Assembly (NCBI GenBank): GCA_012934845.2
Contig: WNNJ02002631.1
Coordinates: 62,001 to 126,000, forward strand
Length of the DNA: 64,000 bases
Reading direction: 5' to 3'
DNA from: Pomphorhynchus laevis
Lineage: Eukaryota; Acanthocephala; Palaeacanthocephala; Echinorhynchida; Pomphorhynchidae
Shown: piece after piece, positions 25,501-37,500 of the stretch
How positions within the stretch are numbered: position 1 is the stretch's first letter
How the letters are laid out: every line of letters starts with the position of its first letter
Translations under genes and position numbers: made by a program
The notes under the pieces: generated by a model
Databases searched by the model: none
Told to the model about the DNA's origin: nothing
The model's input: only the letters and a program-made list of their open reading frames with translations

Positions 25501-28500
25501 AAAATAAGATGTTGTTGCAGCATAGATAATAAGTTAAAGAGGATGAAGCAGTTATTTAGCTGAGTTATCAAGCAAGTTAAAACAATCGCCATGTTGGGGG
25601 AAAGAGAAGAAAAAACATAAGCTATCGGCATATTTTTAGACTAACCTTGTTACGAATTCATTGACGATTACTAAGAAGAAAGAATCGAGAGCGAACTGTT
25701 TGGTCTATAAATGGCGAAATCAAATCCAGCTCACTTTTTGGAGTTGGATCAAATAATGAAAATTTTATTTGATATTTCGCTAACCTCTGTAAGCATCTTC
25801 AAAAAATTACAAGATTTCAAGATTTATTTCAAACAATAAGCGTGTCAAAAGGTAAATTCCTGAAGATGATAATAGAAGTTAGCAAAATATCAAACAAAAT
25901 TTTCCCTTCTTTGATCCAGCTCCAATAATTCTATATCAATAAATGGATCATTATCAACTATTAAAAAAGATATTTTGGTCTTAAAGAAAAAATATAAGGA
26001 GAATTAGTTATAATGTCTCTTAAAAACTGTACGTGTTATTAGAGAGCAATTCTTTTTACTAACAGAGGTTAGCGAAATATCGATAAAATATTTCTTCCTT
26101 TCTTTGATCCAGCAACATTAATTCTTTATCAATAATAGATCATTATCAACTATTTAAATTGTATATGTAGTAATTAAATGATGTACATAGAATTAAAAAT
26201 TAATTTTTAAAAATAAAATGATAAAAATAATAGCTTTTATTTTGTTCAAAGTAAATAATTAAATAACGATTATAAAGGTATTAAAATAATACTGAAACAA
26301 GTATTATGAAAATATTTGTTCGCATGTGTTTATTTACGATGCATTCGCTTTCAAATTGAGTGACAATAAAATATATTTATTATAAATTTTTCAATTATTT
26401 CTCATAGAGTAATTAATCCCGTCAAATGCTTATAGATAAGTAATGTACATATTTTTATTAAAATATAGATGTAACGATCATGGATAATTCCACAGTTTAA
26501 ATAACTTAATTTTTGGAATGTTAAAAAGTTTGATAAAAATATACAGATTAGATAAACTGTTTAATTTGAAAATGGCAAGTCTAGTAGCCATTTTCTAGTA
26601 TATTAATTCTAGCTTAATAATTCTAGCTTATTAATTCTAGCTTATTTTTAGCTTTTAGTATACTTCTATGGGAAATTATGAGTTACGGTGCAGCACCTTA
26701 CGCTGGTATTAATCTTAATGATGTTTATCAACTGTTATCAAATGGATATCGAATGTCAGTTCCGGTCAATTGCCCAAAGTGTATATCTAAAATAATGAAG
26801 AAATGTAAGTCCTATGTGTATATTCAAGTTTCGTTGATTTATTTGTTTCAATAGGAAGAATACTAATGGTTTGCTAAGGGTCTGCTAAACCATTATCATT
26901 TAAAAGATAGTGAATAAAAAAGCGATCATTGGATTTCACTATTTATTTCGACATTTTTTCGAATTGAGGCATTTTTAATAACCAAGCAAAACGGATTTGT
27001 CTGGGTAACCCACATCTTATAGGATCGAATACATGATCTACTATTTCAACGGGTCATGTTGTTTATTTCAATTAAATGATTAATTCCGGAATTTATAATG
27101 GCAAATCCTATCTTCTTGATTCGTAAAAGAAAATTAAATAAGTATTGATAATCAGAGTGTGCTTATGAAAATAGTAAAGGCTATCTTGCGGAGCTTGTTG
27201 CCAGTTGAAGGATTAGAGCAAGTATTAAAACAGGATCAATGATTCTGAAATAGTAATCATGCAGCAAAACAAATAATAATATATTATTTTACTAAAATAA
27301 TAGATTATTTTATTTTAGCAAATATGATATAACAACAATTCCAAGGAGTTCTTTTGCCAGTTTCGAGATTTGATCTCTCCTCTGGTATTGCGGTCTACCT
27401 CGAGGTCTATTTCCCGAGAATCTGGCTTGGAAATCCCTCCGAGGAAGGCGATCCCTAGATATCCTCAGAACGTGTCCTAGCCACCTCAGCTAACTTTCTT
27501 CGATGTGGAGAAGCAGCGACTTTACTCAGTGTCCATCCCGGATGACGAGTTCATATCCTTATCTCTAAGGTTAACACCGGCCACATTGCGACGGAACCTC
27601 ATTTCGGTCGCCTGTATCCGAGATATTATCCTTTCAGTCATAACCCAAATCTCATGATCATAGGCTTAGATGAGAACGAATATTGCGCGATAAACTGAAA
27701 GCTTTGTCCGAAGACTCAACTCCCGCTTCACCACGACATACCTATGCAAATCACGCATTGCTATGTTAGTTAAACAGATTTGCTTCTCAATCTCCCTTAT
27801 GTTCTTACCGTGGCCGAGAACAATATCCCAAGATACTTGAAATCCATCACATCAGGAGGAACCTTTTCTCCAATTCGGATTGGCATTGACATCTGAATCC
27901 GAGACTAATATATAGAGACAGTTTTGGAGGTACAAACCAACATCCCTGCTGATTGGCATTCCATAGTAAATCGATCTAGTAAGCATTGTAAATCCTCAGA
28001 ACAAAAATTAACAAGACAACATCATCAGCAAAAAGCATAGGTGGTACCGTTAAGGGACCGAACTAAATACCGATATCCGAGAGAGCAGCCCGTCTCGTAA
28101 TTTTGTTATGCAAACAAGGAACAAAAGTAGAGACAAGGGACAACCCTGAAGAAGCTCAACGCCTACTGAAAATGATTCAGACTTTCTACTAAGAACACGA
28201 ACACAACTCATACTTTGTTCATACAGAGAAGCAACAGCTAAGTGAAGAAAGTGTGGTACTCTATAACCTAAAGTTCATGACCATAGGTTAAGATATGAAC
28301 AAATCAAATCAGCTAACTGAGTCTACGCATTTAATACGATTATAAAATAAACAATCATGCAAATTAAAAATAATAATCCTAAATCAAAATTTAATAATTA
28401 AATAATAAAATAAATAATTGTTATATAAGATTTTTTATAATTTTATCAAGTTAAATTTGATTATATAGTATCTTATTCTAATACAAAGTATATTTATTAT

Positions 28501-31500
28501 CCATTCATACAAATTTTCGGCTAATTATTTTAAATTTATTTTTAATATTATTGTGTTTATTTATATATTCACATAGTTTCTGTTTGATTGTATTTTTAAA
28601 GTAACCTAGTTTAAAATATGCATCTATTAAATTATTTAAATGATTTTGAAGAAAACCAATATCGTTACATATTGTTGCAATTCTTAAAATTTCATTATTT
28701 AATGTATTATATTTTATATTATATGGTATGCATGAATGCTCATGCAAAAATATGTTTCTTGTAAATTTAAATATGTCAACTTTACGATATAATTAATAAT
28801 AGTTTTAGTTAATGTTAATTTAATGTTCATATCAAGATATATACTTTATTTATCTTTATTTATCTTTGTATTTCTTTATCTTTTTCTTTATATTGGTTTT
28901 ATTAAGAATGAACAAATCCATATTCTATCAAGTTTGAAAATAAGTCAGGTATAATTGGGATACTATTACCTCCCATTGGAACACCTTTTATTTGTTTAAA
29001 TATAGATGTTCTTACCTTTAAATAATTTTGATTTATTAAAATATTAATGGATTCTAATAATGTAATTTTATCCATATATTAATATTTACTTGATGATTTT
29101 ATTTTTGTTAGATATGCGTTATAGTTATTATAACATATATATGTATATATTTTTCCGAATATGAGATTTATTAATTTTTCTAATGCATCTTTAATATCTG
29201 TTAAATCTCGATTTGTATAAAGCGTACTAATATTAATACAGTATTAATACTGAAATAGTGTTATATACCATTATTAATTACTTTGAGTAGTGTATATAAA
29301 AAGAAAGTGGTTTTAGTGTACATTTAAACCCATTACATATGAACCTAGGTTTTATTGGGTTTTTATGTAATTTTGGATTCCAATATAATATAGGTATAGT
29401 TTTATTATCTAATTCAACCTTTATACCCTTTTTATCCATTATAGAACAGTGACTTGTAATAATTGTTTCTAAACTTAACTCACTACGTCCATATGTTGGA
29501 TTTACATTTAAATCAATCGAATTAACTTATTTCATCAGTATATCATAATAAAGCTTTTTACATATGAAGACAAAGTTATTACTAGCTTTATCAATAGTTG
29601 TTATTATATAGTTATCCTTTAATTTAGTAAGTTCTTTATACATATCTTTATTAATTTTATCTTTCCTTTTATAATTGTTTGTTATTTTCATTTTCTCTCT
29701 AATTTTATCTAATATATAAATTTTCCAAATGTTTATCTTTGATGTATTTAAGCTTTCACTATTAATCAGCTTACTAAAGTAATTATTTAAGTTATTATAT
29801 AACGAATTGTAAATTTTATTTTGGTCGTTGTTATCATTTAATCTATATTTATACCCTTTTGATAGCATTTTCCTTAATTCATTGTTTTCAATTAATTCTA
29901 GATTACGTGTGCATATGTTTATTTATTTTATCAAAGTTAAGACTTTTGTAATTGCATTCAGTTTCTATAATGTTTCTAATATTATTGTTACCTATTCTTA
30001 TTAATTCTTTTTTATAATTACAAATTTTTCGTACTAGTGGCGGTAAGAACTTATACCTTATTTTAGGAATATATTTACTTAAATATATTTCCAGGAATAT
30101 ATCTACAGGAATATATTTCAGGAATATATTTACTTGCTTAGTAAACCGAAAGCTTCGCCCGAAGACTCAACTCCTGTTTTACCACGACATAACTGTACAA
30201 AGAACGCATTGCTGCTTTAGCTGCACAATCCGCTTCTCAATCGTCTTGATGTTCATACCGTCCCTCGAGAACAATACCCCAAGTTATTTAAAATCCTCTT
30301 CACCAGGAAGAACCTTTGCCCAACCCGGATTGAAATTGGCATCCGAATCCGAGACGAACACAAAAATACAGTCTTCGAGGTACTAACCAACATCCATGCC
30401 GCTTGGCATTCCATCCTGAATCGATCTAGTAGGCATTGTAAGTTCTCAGGATAAGAAACCAACGAGACAACGTCAAAATGAAAATGTCAAAATGTCTTTA
30501 AAAATACAAAGTATCTTTATCTAATAAATGATATTCCATGTTTTAAAATTAAGATAAAAGAACACCAACAAGAACTGATATTAAATTTCGGCCAATATAT
30601 TTTAGGAATATATTTTCAGGAATATATTTACTTGCGTAGTAAACCGAAAGCTTCGCCCGAAGACTCAACTGCCGCTTCACCACGGCAGACCTGTACAAAG
30701 AACGCATTGCTTCGTCAGCTGCACAGATCTGCTTAATCTCCATGATGTTCTTGCCGTCCATCGAGAACTATACCCCAAGATACTTAAAATCCTCTAGATC
30801 AGGAAGAAACCTTTTCCCCTATCCGGATTGACATTTGCACCTGAATCCGAGACGAACACATAGATACAGTCTTGGAGATGCTAATTAACCCTGCCGCTTG
30901 TCATTCCATGGTGAATCGTTATAGTAAGCATTGTAAGTCCTCAGGACAAGAAGTCATCTGCAAAAAGCAGATATGGTATTTTGATGGAACCGAACTGAAG
31001 ACTGACATCCGTCAGAGCAGCCCGTCTCGAAATTTTGTCCCTGTAAACAACGAACAGAAGTGGAGACAAGGGACAACCTTGACGAATCCCAGCAACTACT
31101 GAAAATGATTCAGACTTCCTACCTGGAACACGAACATAACTCATATTTGTTCATACAGAAAAGCCACAGTTGCCGAACGATAGTGTGGTACTACATATTC
31201 CCTTAGTACCTCCCACAACTTCTCTCGCGGAACTCGGCCGAACGCCTTCTCGAAATCTACAAAACACATGTAGACTCGTTAAGCGAACTCCCAAGACCGT
31301 TTAAGAATAGTTGAGAGAGTAAAGAGCTGAGTCGTAGTTCCACGACCTGGATGAAATCCGCATTGTTCTTCTTGCAACTGTCCCTCAACTATAGACCATA
31401 TCCGTAACCTAAGAATCCTAGCAAATAGCTTACCAGTTTGGCTAAGAAGAGTGATGCCACGGTAATTGGAACACATTCTTCGGTCACCTTTCTTAAAAAT

Positions 31501-34500
31501 CGGTACCACCACCCAGCAACATTGAAGATCCGTGTTAGCCACTTCATGCCAATAACGTTAAGAGCCGTTTAAGCTTCAGGTCGTATCTCGTCTACTCTAT
31601 AAAACTTGCCATTACGAAATTTTTAACAACAGCAATGACCTCTTTCAAAAGATAAGCTCTTCCGTTGGTTCTCCAGCCCTACTTCTTGAAGAGAAAGCAT
31701 ATCCATCTGATTAAGGAGACTCCTAAAATACTCTTTCCAACAACCAAGAATTTCTTCAATGTCAGTCAGCATAGATACTCTCTTGTCATAGACAATTCAA
31801 TGAGTTTTCTGCTTTCCAACACGAAGGTTCCTGATCGTCTTCCAGAACATCTTCGAAGCTGACCTATAATCAAGTTATCAGTGCTCTTCGAACTTCTCAC
31901 AAGCCGCCTTCTTCGCTTGGATAACTGCTCGAGCTGAAGCTCTCTTTGCGCTTCGGTACTTTTTTACAGCTTCCACTGATTTATCTGACAAAGTTGCCTT
32001 ATAAGCCAGCTTATTCTGTTGGACAAAATCTCTAACTGTTGGTGTCCACAAAGCAGTTCGAGTATTCCTCCGCGACAAGCACTTAATGCCTTCGAGCCAC
32101 AACTTTTCACAGTTGCTTTGGGAAGTGAGGATCTGAACATCTCCCATTCCTGATCAATGCTCTTCACCTCTTCCGGTAACCAAGAAATGTCCTCCGGATG
32201 TAGCCAGAAAAACGTCCAAGGGGCCGCTAGGTGCCAGTCGATTAAGTATTAAACTGGTATCTATTGCCAATTAGCCTCTTTGTGGAGCGGCCCAGGCAAC
32301 GTATGTTCGACATTCGTCGATCAACGGCTAAATAATCGGCCGGCTTGCATCAGCCGTAGGGATAGTCTTTTCATAGACTATCTCACATCCCACCGATGAC
32401 TCCATCGGCGGATTAGACAATGGACGAAAATGCGGAAGAGAGTCACGGACGCCTGTTTCCTTACAGTAGCGATGTTGGATCATCAAAGGATATTGGGAAC
32501 GGGAGATAGCCGAACAAACAAAATCACCCTGATGACTCCAACGGCAGATTGGACAATGGACAAAAATGCGGAAGAGTCTTTGAGACCTGTTTCCTTACAG
32601 TAGCAATTTTGGATCATTAAAGGATATCGGTAACGGGAGATAGACGAACAAACAAACCAAGACAATGAAAATGACAAGCAACAAATTTACAAAATATAAA
32701 TCAAATGCGATGAACAATGGTCAACTCACCACTGACCTGAGGAGTTTTCATTGTCGGGTGCCGTGTGACCAGGCAGTTGTACGGAGACAGCGAAAAAGGA
32801 ATCAACAAAAATAGGCAACAAAAAAAAAAAAGTTTTAGAGATAATTTCAACCACCATTCAGAATCTCTCACACACCTTAGGATCCAATCGAGGTTTACTA
32901 TGGTCGGTAATCTCAATATGCTAAGCTTCAGAAATTTAAGTATGTGTTCTTGGGGTCGTCCTCTTGAAAATAAGATAATCCCGATATTTCCCAGTTGAAC
33001 CAAAGGCGCACCTGATCACTCTCTCTTTATTACAGACGTTGGGCTCGTTTCCGGTCCCATCTAACTCTCTTCAGGACACTTTTGAACCTATTCGAGTCTG
33101 ATCAGGCCGTCAATTTAACAAAAATGGTAAATTCCAGATATTTACTCGACTTGTGAAGGTTGGGACTGGTTGATTAGTCAATATGAAGATAAAGCTGAGA
33201 GTGCTAGTCTCTTTAATTATTTCTTTGTCGCATGAATGCCGTTAAATACAACTATCTGCGATTTGGATGAGTTGAATTGAAGATTGGACGGGGCTAACTG
33301 GTCTTTTAATCTTATGAAGATACGGGTGATGTCCGGGACTACATATTTGTACCTGCGTCCTGAAAACAGAATATTTTACCTCGGAAATTAACTGGAAATG
33401 CTACAACACTAAATTATCCCTCAACATATGCTGCAGCTTGCTATTCGAAACGATTAAGAATTAAAAGGTCACAACATGGCGACTTGCTGTTGCTGATCGA
33501 TTGTTTGGTTGTAGCAGATCGCTTATCCGGTTGTAGCGGATTGCTGATTTGGTTGTAGACGATCGCTCATCCGGTTGCTGTGGATGGTTCATTAATAGCG
33601 ATCCGCTAAATTAATGTTAAACGGATCGTTGAGTAAAGAAGCAATAAGTGTTGCAATCTTTTGGTGTATCATCATATTTTATTATGTGCTTTGGCCAACG
33701 TGATTGGCAGTCAGATAAATCGAAGTTGAAAGTTTAGCTTTCAAATCGCCGAACAACATAATAATTTCCAAGCAGCGTTGCAATCTCTCAAAGAAGAAAC
33801 TGTGTTGCCAAATCTGCAACGAAATAAGGAAAAAAAAATAAATAACTTATCACAATAAGCATGCTCAATTTTCTGATCGCTTAATATTAAAACTTTTTAA
33901 ATCATCACATTTTTCTTTATATTTAAATATATTGAATATTTCAATTGTTCAGATCTTCATTGCTCATTAAAAATTTGCCCGGTCCTAGGTGATTCATTAA
34001 TGGTTTTGACTTAAATCTTAAATGCATTCATAAGCAAAGTTGAACTTTAAAATCTTCAAAAGTCGTTTAAGGTAACGAAAACTTTATATGTTTGGTAACC
34101 TCTGTATATTTGTATGTGTAAGGGTCTTACGGTTGATTCAAAATATATAAGCATTTCATAAGCGAAAATTGAATGCAAATTGCTTTAGCATTGCAAACTA
34201 AATTATTGTTTATACAAGCAAAAATATAACCTTTATGTTTGAATGTTATTTTTGGTAAATATGAAATTCCGCCAGTTTTGAGGTTATTAAATTTTATGAT
34301 TCACTTAATAATATTTATTAAAGTGTTTCCGATCGAATGTTCTGTCTAACGATATAAAAATAAATTACGTTGTAATTCATTATGCCAATTTATTCCATTG
34401 TCATTTATAAATTATTTACTAAAGGTAAATATATAATAAATAATATTTTAACAAAGATATATTTTTGATCATTTTCTTAAGACTGTTTTAAAGTCAAGTA

Positions 34501-37500
34501 AATTATAGCTTAATTTGAATTGATATAAAAAATGTTTATGACGATAGCCATTAAAATATAATACTCGTCATTTAATAGAACATTTAACAAGTCAACTATT
34601 TAGCTATTTTCAGTGATTACTGTGAAATTAGTTATAATTCATTTAAATCAATATTTATTCAAAATAAAACAAATTAAACAAAAGTAACCGTTGGTGAATA
34701 AGTTTTTTACATTAAAATATTAAATTTTATTTAATATGAAATACCTAATTTGACTATTCGAGTATATTTTATATTGAACTGATGTTAAGGTTGGGATTGG
34801 CTTCCTAATAAAAGACCAACATTCGAGGAATTGAAAACCGAGTTTACACAACTTTCTAAATTGTATAGGAAGCAACACGATACAAATTTTAAAGGCAAAC
34901 CAAAGTTTAGAAATTCATCAAGTGGAGCCAGTCACATAAGTAGCAATGACAAAGTCATTCATATGGTGAACTGTATTCAAACGAATTTAAAAACAAATCA
35001 AAAGATATTTCAACAGAAAAAAACATTATCCGAAGATTGCTTACAAGATAGAAAAGCAGCGACTTTGAAAAATTTACAAAATATTCTAGGCGAACAATGT
35101 AATCTTACAACGCGAAAATCGTCTCTCAATGACAAAATACAGAGTGGAATGATTCCTGTAAAAACATTTAATTTAGTTAAGAGTAAAACCAAACAAGATA
35201 TGAATCTTTACCCATCAAATACATATTTAAAAAGAACTGAGCAACCAACTTCCTTAAAGGACACCGAGTATGTAATTTGTTTAAATTGTAATTTATGTAT
35301 TAAAAGTATTTCAGCAAGTGATTTTTATTTTTGTGGTCTAAAAGATGGATTATTGACAGGCATGATAATATTTTATTGAGTTTCCAAAATCAAGCATGAT
35401 AAATTTTATTGATTTTCGACATTAAATCAAGATAATTTCCGAGTGCACATTAATGCGGTCTCAATTATATGCAACTATTAGGATGACGAAAATATTGTAG
35501 AATATGATCGAGTAGATTGTGGCATTATTAATGAACGATGAATGAAGACATAATTTGTTGCGAGAATTGTATAAATTCAACCGTTGTGAATATCATTTCG
35601 AATTATTAATCATGGACATACAGTCTTCAGACAAGAGGCTGTTTGCGTTCATAATACTTTTCAATTTTGTATTTAGTTTGGAGTTTAAGCAGATCCTGGG
35701 TCAATAAGCATATTTTGTTTGAAAATTGCTGAGATGTCATCTTAATGCTGAGGTTATCAAAAGATTAAGACGCTCACTTACGAAAAGGGAGCAAGCTTGT
35801 AATTTGGAGAGGAACGCAACAGCTAATGATGAACATTTGGACAATATACATATAATGGATAAGTTAGCATTTGTAGAGTCTGGCAAGTTACTCGTTCATT
35901 ATGCCAGGAAGCAGATAGGCCATATGTGATTATCAGCTGCAGTATAGTATGAAAATATCGAATAGTACCGTCCAATGAAATAGCACAAAGTATATTGATG
36001 CTATCAGTGAAAGTGTTGATCTTACTAGACCTTAATTGCATATGATGTGAGAACGTCTACCTGGATGTTAGACGAATAGCCGGATACGAGTAATTAATTC
36101 ATAATTCCAAGAGGTCATTATTAATACTAAGTTTATCAGTCTTGCATAATCGTCCAATTGAACGCTAGAATGAAGTTTATCAGCACTGCATAGTAGACAA
36201 ATTGACTTATTTTAATGAAATAGAAACAATTTTTGAATTCGATAATTGCTACATCATATGATTGTCTTCGTATCACATAAAATTAAAAGAGAAAAATTAA
36301 TATTTTACTATAAAAATTGAATGATGAATATTCCATCACGAATTTTATTTTTTATTAGACAAATAATTATTTTTCAAATAAAAATTAATATTTTTTTTAT
36401 TTTAATTAACTTAATTAAACGATTTATTCGAATGGCATTATAATGTTATTTTAATTATTTAAGAAAATTGTTTATTATTTAAAATAACTTACAGAATGTG
36501 AGAAAATGAACTACCTACGTAAACAACTAAATCATTAAATTTCATTAAAAATTTATTACAGATCATAAGTAGAACTTATAGTTTAAACCTGAGCTTACGA
36601 TATACTATGGACAGGCATCAACTGAATGATTAAATAAATTAAAACAACATAAATTATCGAATTGACGTGAAGTATTCGATAAGTGTCAAGTCTAAAATGA
36701 AAGTTGTTCGGCACGCGAACATTTACAATAGGATAATACCGTAATTCGTTCTCACAATGTGATAATCAAATGGTTGTAATTCTTGCATTTACGTTTCATC
36801 CGACGCCAACATACCAAAATTTGCCCAAGTAGAATTATTGAACTTGCGTGAATGGATTTAACGATAAACAGACTCACGGATGTGGTATTAGCTTGACTGA
36901 CTAATAAACAGTAAACGGAAGTCCATTCAGAAAATGTGTCATTGACAAACTCTTTTGTGTGGAATTATTATTCAGGTTGGCGTATACATTCAAAATTCAT
37001 GTGTTGGCTTCACCACCCAACCAATATATGCCAAACGAGTAAAAAAGTTCTTTTAAATGTTTTATGATAATTCCTTATAAGTGATTACAATTATCTTAAA
37101 GATGCTCACAATTAATGCCCAAGATAGTTAAAATAAAAACGTTTTCCATTTGTTTAACATATTTTGGCAGGGGCTTTACCCAACATTTGATATGAAAAAA
37201 AATGTTCTTTTTATTACAATTGATATTTTTAAAGCGAATAAGTGATATTGGCTCATTGTTTTATTATTTTATAATACATTTACATATCAGACGTTTGATA
37301 CTTTTAGAACCGTCACAAATATAACTGAAGCCGTTCAATCAAAGTTGGATATAAAGAGTGCAGATGAAAGTGGCTATTACGAATACGATTTCAAAAGTTC
37401 GTAAGTACATAAAGAACAAATTTAACGATAATTTGCATAACGAGCGTAATTTACAACTTTTCATTTTTATGTCATTGTCTGTTCGTTTGTGCCTTATAAA

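Noticed and set aside
32525-32680. CTGATGACTCC followed at a distance by GGGAGATAGACGAAC as a hammerhead
   Set aside because: The CGAAC word lacks GAAA and the helix pairing is poor; there is no cleavage site in the right place.
32701-33003. 100-codon - strand frame rich in Leu and Phe
   Set aside because: No motif and no splice support; it reads through an A12 run as a Phe/Lys stretch, typical of chance.
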